Shown: positions 24,552 through 36,875 of the stretch, piece by piece | Position numbering within the stretch: the first letter of the stretch is position 1 | Layout: each line of letters opens with the position of its first letter | NCBI GenBank assembly: GCA_013399305.1 | Contig: VXAI01000178.1 | Coordinates: forward strand, 683,953-747,952 | Source of the DNA: Rostratula benghalensis | Lineage: Eukaryota; Chordata; Aves; Charadriiformes; Rostratulidae | Reading direction: 5' to 3' | Length of the DNA stretch: 64,000 nucleotides | The notes under the pieces: generated by a model | Seen by the model: the letters and a program-made list of their open reading frames with translations, nothing else | Databases searched by the model: none | Told to the model about the DNA's origin: nothing | Program-made: the position numbers and the translations under genes

Positions 24552-25337
24552 TGTCATTAACCTATGAGTTTCTTAGAATGTTTTTATTGCCAATTCCAGG
24601 ATGAGTTCATACCCTTTTACCATCAATGTCAACTGTCCTAGCTTCACTTGACAGGATTTAGTAGGCTTTGTTTTCCATTGCTCAGTGACACTGCTCCAGA
24701 CTATTTTTTTTCCCTGTGCTCCTGTGCTGGGCTCACAGCAACAGACCCATCAGCCACAGCCCTATCTTTCCCCAGGGTATGGAAAAACACCTGATAAGTT
24801 GCATTTTGGGTGATGTGATGAGACAGGGGCCACATCAGCTCATCAATGGGGCAGCAGGATGGAGAGTATGTCCAGCCAGAGGGCTTTCCTAAGCAGGAGG
24901 TCTCCAAGGACATCTTCCCACTTATTACAGCACAGTGCTCTCACCCTTCCCCAGCTTCATGAGGGTGTCCTGGATGAGGTCAGTCTGTGGGTCAAGCTTA
25001 GGGGTGCGTTGGCTCTTTCACCAGAAAGGTGGCTGCCCTCTAATTGCAGAAGGTGGAGAAGCCAGTTATGGAGACTCTCCTACAAAACCTGTGAGACTTT
25101 ACCCATCTGAAGGGAACTCTTAGTTTTTGCTCTCTAGTGACTCTGGTTTAGCTGAACCTGCTTTTATGATGTTCTTTTTTGGAAGAACAGTCTATGAGTA
25201 ACCGTTGATCTTGCTGTAGCCCTGGACACCACTTGTTTATTTGAACTTCCCTTGGAGAGGTGACCTTCTTGCCCATCAGCATCAAAGTTGACAAGTTTAT
25301 CTCTTGCCACTGATTCAGCCGTCTATTCTCCTCACAG
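24341..25337. other. Non-genic stretch with A28 run
   Basis: Contains the A28 homopolymer at 24523-24550 and otherwise unique sequence up to the exon-like segment at 25338. No gene recognised. Confidence 0.5.
24523..24550. repeat. A28 homopolymer
   Basis: An unbroken run of 28 A. There is no polyadenylation signal just before it and no recognisable retroposed gene body. The length is likely to vary between individuals and is prone to assembly error. Confidence 0.85.
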
Positions 25338-25469
25338 GCAAAATCCTGTCACGCGCTGTGGGAAGCTGTTTAGCACGACAGTTTGTCTTCCTGCATATTC
25401 ATCATCTCCAGCTTTCAACTGTGGTGAAAGCAGGCTGGAGGAGCAAGCAGAAGATAAATGCCTTTCCAG
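25338..25469 (+). other. Candidate internal exon with both splice sites
   Basis: A 132-base segment is bounded by a strong acceptor-like sequence (pyrimidine-rich 'tctattctcctcacag' ending at 25337) and a strong donor-like 'ccaggtaagg' (GT at 25470-25471). The length is a multiple of three. One phase is fully open: the first base completes a codon from the previous exon, giving 43 codons with four cysteines and a charged C-terminal end (EEQAEDK). The other forward phase I checked contains a stop. I do not recognise the peptide. It could be a coding exon of an unknown gene, a lncRNA exon, or chance splice-like signals. Confidence 0.27.
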
Positions 25470-25935
25470 GTAAGGGATCCTGATGTGGTCTTCTTTCACA
25501 GTTCAGGCCTCACCGTGCACCAGCGCCTGATCATTTATCATTTTCACTTCTGCTTTGCTCATCAGCTTGCTCTAGGCTGAAAAAGCAGAGGAAGAGGGGA
25601 TCAGGAACCTCAGCTTTCCTCTTAGCTGTCTTCATTACCTGCAGGAGGTCAGGCAGACTTGCAAACTTCAGGCTTCCTTCTTAAAAAAGCCCTACATCCT
25701 ACCAATTTATCTCCATTACACTGGAGCGTGAGTCAAGTTTAGACCTAAATGCTTTTAGCCATGATTAAGACACTCTGCTCATATGCACTGAGATGAAATT
25801 TTCTCCCTCCTTTCTTTCTACGTCTTAGTGCAGACATGTTGATATGAGCCAAATTATCGAGTGTCCTATTAGAGTCACTGTGTGGACAATGACTCTTCAC
25901 CCCAAAGTAGAAGACTAAGATGGACAGCTTGTGTC
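25470..25935. other. Non-genic stretch
   Basis: Unique sequence between the exon-like segment and a CR1 copy. No gene or repeat recognised. Confidence 0.45.
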
Positions 25936-26182
25936 TTAAAACAAACAATGGTAACAGGCACAACTCGAACATAGGAAGTTCCATCTCAACATGAGAAGGA
26001 ACTTCTCTCCTTTGAGGGTGGCTGAACACTGGAACAAGCTGTTCAGAGAAGTGGTGGGTTCAAACTCCGCCTGGACACGTTCCTGTGCAACCTCCTCTAG
26101 GTGGACCTGCTTTCTCAGGGGGGTTGGACTAGATGATCTCCAGAGGACCCTTCCAACCCCATACCCTCCTGTGATTCCATGA
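25936..26182 (+). mobile_element. CR1 LINE fragment with intact 3' end
   Basis: The CR1 3' region in the order 'ggaagttccatctcaacatg', 'ctgaacactggaacaagct', 'cctggacacgttcctgtgca', 'ttggactagatgatctccag' and 'acccttccaacccc', ending in 'gtgattccatga'. This block pattern belongs to a different CR1 subfamily from the 9474 and 43550 copies and is closer to that at 13463. It is moderately diverged. Confidence 0.92.
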
Positions 26183-27630
26183 AAAGTGCCCATTTCTCTC
26201 TTTTAGCTGACAAGGAAGACAAGGTACGTAGCTTGTAAATCGCCAACCGTACTGGGGATGTTTAATATTGGGTAAGATAAAACCAATGCCTTGGGAAAGG
26301 ATTTTTGGGAAAACAGCCAGTACAGAAATGCAGCCCACAGAGACATAGGGCTAAGCCGGTGGCTGTTTGCAGCAGGGTAAGATAAATCATCCTCTAAACT
26401 CCATCAGCTGATGAGATCTCCATTAGATGTACTGGGAGCTGGAAGCCTGGGTTACACACAAATGTTGATATTTATGACAGGACATAATTCAGCTTGCATT
26501 TTAAGATATATTAGGTGAGATTCAGTTGTAAGCAGTAAGGTCTACTGAAAACTGAGATACCCTACAGTATTTGTGGCACCCAGATGGAGCTGCCAGAGAG
26601 GACACACGATCTACAAGAGGCCTGTGGCCTTCTGCATCAGGAGGTGGGAGATAAATGGTGTACAATAAAGTGTTTGAAAGGAATGAATGATATAAACAAA
26701 AATTTGAATGGACTTGCATGTCCAAACCTGTTAAATTGCTTAAGTTAACAGGGATATCTCTACATATTATCTCAGATGAGATATTCTTTCTGGTAGAGAA
26801 ACACAGATAACACCCCTCCAAACCCAAAGCTTGTATCCAACCAGAGAAGAGGACCCAGCTTGAGTCCTAACCTTGCAGCTTGCAGTCCTATGTGAATCTA
26901 TTAGTTTTAACCAATGGCAGTGTTCTTAACGTTATCTAATCCATGGTTCCTAGCCAGTGGACACTGGAACAATAGTTAGATCCAACCTCCAAAATGAATT
27001 ATAGTATGAATCTCAATTGCCACTGATTAGCATTCTTGGCACAGTATCAAGCAAAAATAGGACTATGTTCTGCTAAAATAACAGACAATTGTAGCACAAA
27101 AACTTTATTCCAAAAAGTAAGATAAAAGGCAAAAGAAAATAATATCAGATGATGAATACTTAGATGTGTAAGGTGGGCTTCAGGATTTTTGAAGGAAAAT
27201 CCAGAGGTAAATTAGTGTCATCCTAAAGCAGACATCTAAAATAAGTCAGATGCATCACTTGGAACTCATGTTCCTCTTGGGTGACTATAGAGGGTGAGCC
27301 ATTGTTGTCTGGTTTAGACCAAGACATCTAACTCTCAGCAATTTCTGTTAACTCTTTCAGCAGATACCCTGTAACTTTATTCAGAGAGTCCTAAGTTGTG
27401 CTCCAAAAGAGTTTTAAAATCAGGGTATCATCATGGATATCTTACCCTTTGATGTTAGATATTATTTGAGCAGAGCACAACTAAGTTGTATGTGGCAGAA
27501 AGCAATGAGGCTCAGAAGCAATCTTGAGTAGTCCTCAAGACACTGTTGAGGACTGATATGGAGTGCTATATTTATCTCTGTCCACTATATTCCTGAAAAG
27601 CTAATTGTCTAGTTAATAATTGTATAGGGG

Positions 27631-27664
<34 letters not shown>

Positions 27665-28589
27665 TGACTATAGTCTGCAATGATGGATGGCAGCTTCTCC
27701 TAGAGAATAGAGAGGGAAAATTTCTCTGTTTGGTAGGGAGAGGAGAGGTCACAGGCTTGGAAGGTACCTCTGAAAACTCAGGTGAGATACAAAGCTCATT
27801 ATCTTAGAGGTAGAGCAACAGAAGAATTTAACTCGATTGGTGGTGGGGAAAGGAAGAGTATTTATTATTGGCAGTTGTAGAAGTGTAAAAAAACCCTACA
27901 TCAGGAATGCTTACTCCAGTCTTAAACTAGATTACTTCCTGAGTTTCTTTCCATTCCTCCTTTTCTGGGATTCTTTGAAATGTCTTCCAGATCACTGGTC
28001 TGCCTTCATTTTACTTTTTGCTGACTCTCCTGATACTGTTACTTTTTCTGTTTAGACCAATATATCTCAAAAGTGTCTTTTAACTAAAAATGCATATCCA
28101 CAATCCTAAATACACCCACATAAGAAAATAGTCACTTTTTTTCCACTTCATTGAAATGTCTGGCTCCTGCTAATTACTTCTTAAATGCAACTAGTATTAA
28201 TTTCACATTTTACATGAAGTTTGTGTAAGAAAAGTGTTTGGGAAAAAAAAAAAAATTAAAAAAAAAAAAAGGTGCAACCATTATCAGCCTATCTTAAAGA
28301 GATATTTAAGATAGAAGTTACTAAAGGTATGGCAGAGGAAGTACTAAAATATTAGGTTTAGTACAGAGGAACTTTAAGCATACGTACAAATTTTGGGTTT
28401 GTCTAATATATGTGTCACTTAAATGAAGGTTTAGTTCTTGGTCCTCTAAAAAGAGACACAGATGCCTGAAGCAGAGATCAGCTGCATGCAGTTCTCTTCC
28501 CCATCTAAGAAATAATTTTTGGAAATCAGGGCTAAAAGTTGGCATAAAAAATGCCTTCTGCACGGTGGTGTAAAAGTGAGGACTCAAAA
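26183..28589. other. Non-genic stretch with A32 run
   Basis: AT-rich unique sequence. It holds the A32 run at 27631-27662 and an A-rich patch at 28242-28270. No gene recognised. Confidence 0.5.
27631..27662. repeat. A32 homopolymer
   Basis: The longest homopolymer in the window, 32 A preceded by 'tatagggg'. No AATAAA or retroposed body lies upstream. It is a likely polymorphic and error-prone site. Confidence 0.88.
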
Positions 28590-28938
28590 CATGTTGGTAG
28601 CTGGTCACAAGTGGTGTTCCTCAGGGTTCTGCATTTGGAGCTGTTCTGTTTAATACCTTTATCAATGATCTGGAAGAGGGGATTGAGTGCACCCTCAGTA
28701 AATTTGCAGAGGCACCAAGGTGAGTGGGAGTGTTGATCTGCTTGAGGGTAGGATGCCTCAGGGTAGAGATGGCTTGAGGGTAGGGATGGTACAGGGATCT
28801 GAACAGGCTGAAGATACTTAAAAGATGAGTAGACCTAGAGCTTAGGAACATGGTTTAAAAATGGACTTGGCAGTGCTAGGTAAGTGATTGTACTTGATGA
28901 TCTTAAAGGTTTTTTCTAACAAGCAATTCTATTATTCT
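28590..28938 (+). mobile_element. CR1 LINE fragment with reverse-transcriptase segment and 3' end
   Basis: The 5' part (28605-28705) translates to the CR1 ORF2 motif region: 'SG VPQGS', then '[21 protein letters not shown]'-like residues in short pieces. The frame fails at the FADD catalytic box, where about two bases are missing. A short repetitive patch follows, with 'cttgagggtagg' at 28741 and again 32 bases later. The copy then jumps to the CR1 3' region ('ttaggaacatggttta', 'gacttggcagtgctagg', 'gatgatcttaaaggt'). It is therefore an internally deleted, inactive copy of a chicken-like CR1 subfamily. Confidence 0.85.
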
Positions 28939-30804
28939 CTTCTGATTTTAAAATATTTTTTTAATGTGTAAAATAATTCTCAGTGAAAACTTTCAAGAAG
29001 CACTAATTAAGACAGAAACAGTAGGATCTGCTGCTCAGAAGAGCCTAAAGTCTTTTTTTCTGAAAGGAACTGGATAAAAAGTCTTCATAGGAATCAGATT
29101 TTAAGGGAAGAGCTAACGAAGTGAGTGAGTCAGATGCTGAAACATAGCCAAGGGGTCTGGATTTTCCCTTAATTTTGTTTTATCTTGGGTTTTTTGGGCC
29201 CTGAAACTGAAGTACAGCAAATCTCCCAGGTTGATAAGGAAGAAAATGTTATGATGGCATCATGGTTCTGTTCACTGGGACAAATAGTGTCAACTTTACC
29301 ATTTTCTTCAGGACCAGACTATCAAGTAACCCCTTTAAGGCTTCGGGCAACTGCACTGGTACAAACGAAAGGAATTGGGCTCCTGGGAGCTGAGAGGGTT
29401 GGAAGTGATACTTATTGGCACAATGGGATGTGGGAAACAATTTGCATTTGACATGGGAGAAGGCATCTGTTTTTTGTTAATTGGGTAACAAGGCAGGAAA
29501 GCTATCGGATGTGCTAATTTGTTGGTCTGGCATGTGTTGGGATGGGGTACTAAGGATGTTCTGGCACATTGTGGTGTGGAAAAATTCCCAAGTAATTTCT
29601 TTTCTGAGCTAAGCCAGTTTTGACAAGGAGAATTTTGATGGTTTATGAGGTCTTAATAACCTAAATGGTGATGTAAATATGTATGAGTTGGTGTTCAGCT
29701 AATGAAAATTGCTATTGTGAGATAGATGTCTCTTAACTGCTGTCAATGAAGATGTAAATCCAGCAGTATAGGTAATAAAAGCATATAGTATGTTGAATTT
29801 TACTCTTATGACATTTTGAGCATGTTACTTACCTTACCAGGCCAAGAATTTGGAAAGTCTGAAAGGGATGACAAACTCCCAGCAACTTTTCACCATGGTA
29901 AGGCACTTCTTTGATAAAGAAGCTACCTTTGCTCCTTGATTTCTGTTCCAGTAACAGTGTCATTTTTGTAACAATCTGAATAGGGGTAATGGCAAGGATG
30001 TCTGTCAAAAATAGCAACTATTTAGCCAAGTATCTTCATCAGTGTAGGATACACTATAGGAATATAGCTATGTAGGATACAACTAATCAGCACTGCCCCT
30101 TTTAATTTAAAAAGCTTTAATTTCCCCTATTATGGTTGAAGGGGAAAAAGAGGAACTGTTTTTGATAGTGATTTGTCTGATTTGATTTAGATATTTGTGT
30201 TAAGAAGAGGTGAACTTTGCTCTTACTCCATCAACAGTACTATGATACTTTTTAAATATGCAAAGTGTCCAATCACACTGACTTATTTTCAGGTATTTGT
30301 ATGCACTTAAAAACTGTAACCACCTTACCTCTTTCTTTACTCCCAAGAAAGTAAATGCACTGAGCTCCACTTTAAAATATCTCTGATTTATCAACATTTT
30401 TCTTGGAAATGGATAATATCCTGGAAAGAAGAATGCAGTAATAATTGTGACTTAGCCTGAGTAGGCGATAAAGCATTGTGCTGTATCTCTCCTTGGGTTT
30501 CACTGGTGGTTTACTGCATAACAGCTCTAAATATATTTAACTGGGTGAAAAGGAAACTCTGTTCCCAGGCTATTTTTTATTTAATGATATCCATTAGGGT
30601 GGTGTCATTTTTCAAGATAACAAATAAACATAGCGACCACTAAATTTTTGGATTGGAATGAAAACCGAAGAACCTTTGTGCAAGTCACTCAGCAGATATC
30701 ATGCTTGACAGAGCTGGGATTTCACAATAAATTGCAGATCTAGTCTCAGTTCTACTGGCATTTTCCAACATGACGTGTCATATACGGTGGGGGACCTTGT
30801 GTAT
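28939..30804. other. Non-genic stretch, unique sequence
   Basis: No gene or recognised repeat. AT-rich with short open frames only. Confidence 0.5.
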
Positions 30805-31020
30805 CTAAAACTTGAGGCTGTTTCTTCCTGTCCTATCACCTGTTCCTCAGGAGAAGAGACTGACACCCACCTCTTTACACCCTCCTTTCAAGGAGTTATA
30901 GAGAGTAAAAGGTCTCTTCCCAACCTCCTTTTCTCCAGCTGAACAAGCCCAGCTCCCTTAGCTTCTCCTCATAATACTGCTCCCTGATGTCTTCATCCAT
31001 GCTGCTCATCTCAAGCTCTG
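30805..31020 (-). mobile_element. CR1 LINE internal fragment
   Basis: The reverse complement of an internal CR1 region: 'cctgttcctcaggagaagag', 'ctttacaccctcctttcaag', 'ctccttttctccagctgaac', 'aagcccagctcccttagctt' and 'ctcctcataat'. The 3' end that should lie at lower coordinates is absent, so later deletion removed it. Confidence 0.85.
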
Positions 31021-33011
31021 TGTAGTCAACAAATAGGTGTAATTAATCCTACCTTCAATGGATATCTAAAGCAGTTAAGAAATACTGAGCTTTGCCCTAT
31101 ACGGTTCTGTTTTCTCTACAGCTTGTTCAGATATAACTGTAACTTTTGGTCATGTGGAAATAGGCAAAATGCTTCCTGCATTTTGAAAATGGCCAGAGGA
31201 TCAAATCAGCTAGTGAATTCAACTTAATAAGTTCATTTTCACCAGGTGAGTCCCAGTACTGCATTTTCAGACCAACGGTTTTGTCAAGTGTGATGTGTTT
31301 AGCACAAGCCACCACCAGAGAGCCTAAGACACGGAAAAGGAAATGGACAAGATACTAAATACTTAGAAAATACTTGGAAAAAACAACAGCAACAAAAGAA
31401 AAAACCCACCTCAGTGACCTGGAAGCCAGCAAGGCAAGTTGTTTACGAAGTATTTGGAAGAGAGATCTGTTGACATGCAATGGATACTGTGGCACCCTGC
31501 CCTTTATGTGCCACTTCCATGACAAATGCCTCCAGCCTTTGGATGGCTCCCAGCAAACCCTCTGGTAGGAGGAGAAGGGAGAATGTGTGATGCTAAAAAC
31601 AAAGGACTAAACAATTGGAGGAAATGCCTTTGAGATAGCTCCTGGGGAGCCTGGCTATCATCTTACCTAATGAAATAAATTTCCCTGGCCTAACACGTTC
31701 ACTGAGACTGATTTTCTCCTGGCATTTTTCCACACTTTGGGACCAGTGTCTAAATGGTACTGACACAAATTATTTCCCAAGAAAGCTCAAGCCTGCCTGC
31801 TGTATTTCCTCAGATAATAATTGCCAATTAAGTCCATGACAATCCAAATATAAAGTACTTTCCAAAAGTAGGTGACCCAGGAAGCTGCTGGAATTTATAT
31901 ACCCCAGCATTTGTAGCCACCTGTAAAACAAGGAGCCCTATGACTACAAGTCATGTCAGACAACATCAGCTACCTTGTCTGAATGACTGGGTATTGTTAA
32001 ATCCTGGTCCAGTCATTGGTCTCTCACAGGTACTCAGATGCATCTGTGTCATCTGAGGGAAGCATTTTGGCAGGATATGGGAAAAAGTTTTGAATTTACA
32101 ATATGACCTATTCAATGGGAGTATTTCTGTGATTTGCTAAGCACATAAGTCCATTGAGGACAGAGCCTTTCCTTTAATTAAACAGCCAGAATATGGCATG
32201 AACTTCTACTAAAATGATATTTTCATTCATTGGCCATAGTTTTGTGTGTCGGTTCAAACTCTACCATATTGAATAAATATGGTCCAAACATATGTGACAA
32301 ACCTTTCTTGAAACCTTCTAATGAAGATTGTTCCTACCTTATGTAGAAGCAGTTGGTAAACAATAGGATTTATGTCTTTTCCTGCTGCCTCTTTGAAATT
32401 GTGAGCCATAGACAGCCATCCGAGATATTCTTGGAAAGTCAAAACTTGTTACAGGAGTTTAACAAAATATGACTTAAATCCAGCTTGGAAAAAACGTTGA
32501 AATGTTGCCTAGGTCTGTCCATTTGAGTTGGCAAAGACAGGAGCACACACAATGCACGCATCATAAAAATTGAGGCATGTAGAGAGACTCATTCTTTACC
32601 AGTGTCTTGACTGAGGAATGATCCTAATTTTTGTTTCTGTATTTGTCATTTTCCCCAGAAAGAAATGGTTTGCACTTGGAAGGTCATCACATTTTGTAGA
32701 AGGTTCAGTGACTTATCAGTTGAAGTATGCAGCTAACAGATAGCTTAAATCATTGGAACACCATGCCCAAGAAGATCATGGAAAGATTTCAAGAGGAATA
32801 TGAAGTCCTAACATCTTTCTCACAGTTTCTTAGTCTATATTGCAAGAAGTCAGTTCCTCCAAGAAATGGAATGAGAAGTGGCTGTAATGGCTATGTGCAA
32901 GTCTGGGATATGGTCTTCCTAAATTCAAGGGGCTATAATGTAGATAATTAAAAATGAACTAGACATTTTTGCTGTGCTTCATGAGACACAGTGATAGGTA
33001 GGGTAAAAAGT
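31021..33011. other. Non-genic stretch, unique sequence
   Basis: No gene or recognised repeat. A donor-like 'caccaggtgagt' at 31242 has no convincing acceptor partner. Confidence 0.5.
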
Positions 33012-33098
33012 GTCACAGAATCACAGAATCTCAGGGATTGGAAGGGACCTTGAAATATCATCAAGTCCAATCCCCCTGCTGGAGCAGGACTCTCTTTG
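33012..33098 (-). mobile_element. CR1 LINE 3' terminal fragment
   Basis: Only the last ~87 bases of a CR1 copy, reverse-complemented: 'tcacagaatcacagaatctc', 'ggattggaagggaccttg', 'tcaagtccaatccccctgct', 'ggagcagga'. Its mate in the plus orientation at 36637 carries the same block sequence, suggesting one subfamily. Confidence 0.93.
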
Positions 33099-34404
33099 GA
33101 TAAAATATATTTATCCTCAAACTCTCTACCTATCGATTATTTCTCTATATAATACAATGTCTGTTTCAAAAGTATCTACATTTTGTGTTGAATATAAGTA
33201 TCAGCAGATGCACCTTGATCATGGCTGTAATTATAAAATGCAGCTCAGTTCTTTCTGCCTGGTAGGAGAAGAGTTTGTAATTACTAACTCCAATTATTAA
33301 CGCTGTACTGCTCCATTACTGAACAAACTGAGCTGCTTCTGAGATGCATTCTTGCTTTGCAGAGCAAGGTGATGGGAAAGTCAAATAGAGTAGCTGAACT
33401 GAGAATTTGAGGCATATGGGCTATGTAACACAAGCTGTTTGCAGGGAGTAAAGCAATTCATTCTACGCAGAGGTGCCTGCTGAACCACAGCCAAATTTTG
33501 AAGAGAAATCTGCCTTGTTTGGGTTTAAACATGGAAGAAGAGCACTGGGGGATAAATGTGGAAAGACAGATGAGTTTTAGGAACCATTTGTAAATGATAC
33601 CTCCATCCCACCTCTGCATGTTCTCATATCCAAGCAGTGAAGTCATTAATAAGACTATATAGGGTAATTAAATACCTACTCCTTCTGCCTTATCCTCTAT
33701 TGTGAAGAGAAGGGCAGGAGCTCTCCGGTCTCTCAGTCAAAATGCCATTGCACCAAGGGGATAACTGCAATGCAGCTGCACCAATTCGTTGATGGGCTGA
33801 ACATCTGCCTCGAAGAAACACATCTAGGAAACCTTTAGGTCCATCTTACACACACACCCCTACCCAACCTACTCAGCTGAGAAGCCTAAACATGATTTTT
33901 ATGAATGTAAAGTCTGCAATCTGTCCAGAAAATCCCGCAGCAGGTGAACTTCAATGGCTGATAAGAGACTTTCAGCAGAGGAGCTGACAGAGCTTTAGGG
34001 AGGTAATGTGTGGCTAATGATGGATGAGCTCACCCTGTGGTCTTTCTTTAAGTGGCAGAAGATACTCCAAGCCATACCTACAGGATTTTCCATTATTCTA
34101 GGATTATCCAAGATGTGCTTTTACACTCCTCACTCATCATTCTCACAGCCAAAAGAGGTGTGTGATCTTCTTCCTTTGGGTAATATCCAACATTTGGAAG
34201 CAATAATCAGGTGTGAAGCTGACAAGGGGGAAAAAAAACCAACAAACCCAAACTCTCACACATTACCAGTTCCACCTTTTACTCATCTCAGTATTTTTGA
34301 ACTTGCTAAACTCACTGCCTTTATGGATTCTGAATTTGTCATGGACTTATTTATTAAAACAGCAACCTGTTCTCCCTTTCTATAAGCCCATCTGTTGCCA
34401 GTGG
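33099..34404. other. Non-genic stretch, unique sequence
   Basis: No gene or recognised repeat apart from a short A run near 34229. Confidence 0.5.
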
Positions 34405-34810
34405 CCAGGGACATAAGAATGATTGTATGGGTTCAAACCACAGACCCATCCAGCCCAGTATCTTATTTCCATATATGGCCAATACCATTTCCAAATGCAG
34501 GTGCCTCAGAAAGAGTGTAAGGATAGACAAAGCACATAGTGATAATTTTCCAAATATTCTCCCAACCTCCAAGAATTTACAGCTCAAGTACTTCCTGAAA
34601 TACAAGGGTTGTCTTTCTGTTTAGTAACTCCTAATGGATGCTACTTCCATGAGCTCATCCATTTCACCTCTGAGCCCAGATCAAATCTGAGCATCCAAAA
34701 TATCCCATAGTGAGGAGTTCACATCTTAATGATGCGTTCTCTTCCCTTTATCTTTATCTCTATAGGACTTAACCACTAGTATCCTTCCTCTTTATTCAGG
34801 TAGTTAACCA
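34405..34810 (-). mobile_element. Ancient archosaur/turtle-type CR1 LINE 3' region
   Basis: The reverse complement of the same old CR1 class as at 23330. It starts with the 3' terminal phrase 'ggttcaaaccacagacccat', then 'ccagcccagtatcttatttc', 'atggccaatacca', 'caggtgcctcagaaag' and 'acaaagcacatagtgataat'. These are followed by 'ccaacctccaagaatttaca' and 'atgagctcatcc'. The match then fades through 'gaggagttcacatcttaatg' to about 34810. The order of at least seven blocks makes the assignment firm despite the divergence. Confidence 0.78.
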
Positions 34811-36636
34811 AAAACTTCAATTCCTTATGGAATGGACTCTGCCTGGAGCAGATATTAGAAGAATTCAAAGGTTGTTTGCAGGATTTGAAATCCTATTTGC
34901 AGGAAAAATCAGCAATAATGTAGATGGCATTCATGCCAGAAGTCACAACCTTCTCCATTGCAGACATCCCTGTCTGATGTGATAACCCTGAGTGTTCAAT
35001 AGAGACAGCAGAGTCTAGGACCTGCTGTCCTTATCTCCTCCTAAAGAAGGAGAGAAGACTCTTCTACAATATGCCACCTTCTGTCCTTTAATCATGAAGG
35101 TAACCCAGGGTGATTGACTCAGGAGAAGAATTTCGAAATGAAAGTAAATCCCACCACGCATGTTTCCAGGCAATGGTGGCTGAGGTTGCACTGATGTCAG
35201 ACAGTGACAAAAGACCCCACAAATAAGCCAAAAATGCAAATCACAGAGCATTGTAGGAAAGCATTCATGGCTGATTAAAGTTTCAGAGTTTATGCAAATA
35301 AAATATTTCCCTTTCAAATCTACATCCACTGTTTCACCTTCTCTACTGGAGAAAAGCAGGCTAAAGGTGTACCTGCACGGTGTAGATTCAGCTGGCACTT
35401 GTGGTCTTTCCACTCTTGCCATAGAAGTCTGCGTGAGACTCATCTGTCAGATCTCAGCGGTCTCCAGGCTTCAGCAATCGGACTGTCAGACAAGCAGGAA
35501 CGAACACGTGGCTTTGAGCAAAAAGGGCAGATAAACAGGGGTTGAGGAGATTTACAAATGCTAATTCTTGGATAAACATTCTCATCTGGACTCTTGTCTA
35601 TCAGTCACAAGCTGGAAACCCTGCCCTGCCTGTAGTTCAGAGCAAAGTTTCCCACTCATGCTGACTCCTCTTGAGAGGAGTTGTCTCCACTGTCCTCATG
35701 CTTCTCCAGCACAAGAATTAGCATTAACCCCATTTCACTAGAAAGGAAAATGGACCATGGGACAGTTACCTGTGCAGTCCTCTGAGCCTGGATAAGTGCT
35801 CTAAGACTGGGCTGCACAAGTGGTCTTGAAATACTGGTCCAGTTGAACATATTTGGCAGAGATCATCCCCTTGTCCTTTTCCACAGCCAGATTCAGGTGG
35901 TCACACTTATGTTATGAGCTATGAAATCTGAGTCATCCAGGCCGAGTTCACAGACTCACAGAGCAAATGTCAAATGCAGTTGCCTTGCACCTTCTCCAGC
36001 TTTTACTCTTAGTCTTCCTCCTTTCTCATGTCCCAGCACACTGCAGTCACCTCCCATCACGTTACCAGCCCTAACACACTCTGAAATACCTATGAGACCA
36101 TTTCCAAAGCAATCCTTTGCTGTTTTTTTTTTTTTATTTTTTATTTTATTTTAGTCTTTCTTGCCATCTGTTTAATATGTAAGAAACAAAAATAGCTCTC
36201 GTGTGATGTCTTAAATCCATATTCAGGCAGTGGAATAACAACCAAGGTTTGGTGCCAGTGCAGAACCAGCCCAGAAGCTTGTGTTGATTTCAGCTCAAGA
36301 TGGAAATCAGGTTGCTTTTTTTCTCTTAACATGGATTTGGGAATCCAGCCTAAAGCGGGTCTTTGGTTGTAGAAAGTTGTCTGTCCTTTTCAAGCTGGGA
36401 TTGAAATACAACCCTCATGAAAGATTCTAGCTTGTGTGGTGTAGAGAGTTTATTATCATATGTCTTGAAGAAGAGATGCATAGTCCTCTCCCGAGCCTTC
36501 CAGGTGCTATACTGATGATGAACCTAAGTTATAGGATGCAACACATACTTATGACATACTGTTCATTTATTTACACACACACATACACATTAAAGCTTAT
36601 ATATACATACCTAATTAGATAGTTATTCAGTATAAC
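34811..36636. other. Non-genic stretch, unique sequence
   Basis: No gene recognised. A T-rich tract at 36121-36154 is the only low-complexity feature. A vague MIR-like patch near 35735-35800 is too weak to call. Confidence 0.5.
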
Positions 36637-36875
36637 TTAGTCTCCTTCTCTAGAGACATTCAAAACCTGCCTGGATGTGTTCCCTTGTGACCTGATCTGG
36701 GTGTTCCTTCTCCAGCAGGGGGATTGGACTGGATGATCTTTCAAGGTCCCTTCCAATCCCTGATATTCTGTGATTCTATGGGAAAAGGGTACACACATAA
36801 ACCAGTATATGTATACATAGACACATACATATAATATATACATATGAATTTACAAATATATAAATGCACATACAC
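36570..36875. repeat. CA/TA-rich low-complexity flanks around the CR1 copy
   Basis: Alternating acacac and tatata/catata sequence lies on both sides of the CR1 at 36637: about 36572-36612 before it and 36789-36875 after it. The CR1 seems to have landed inside or beside a purine-pyrimidine alternating simple-repeat region. Confidence 0.65.
36637..36779 (+). mobile_element. CR1 LINE fragment with intact 3' end
   Basis: The last ~140 bases of a CR1: 'ctctagagacattcaaaacc', 'tgcctggatgtgttccctt', 'ctccagcagggggattgga', 'tttcaaggtcccttccaatc' and 'tattctgtgattctatg'. It is well preserved and strongly 5' truncated. Confidence 0.94.

Noticed and set aside
27631..27662. A32 as a retroposon tail
   Set aside because: The preceding sequence matches no known retroelement or gene; a plain homopolymer is sufficient.
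35735..35800. Weak MIR-like phrase near 'ccccatttcactagaaagg'
   Set aside because: Too diverged and too short to separate from chance.
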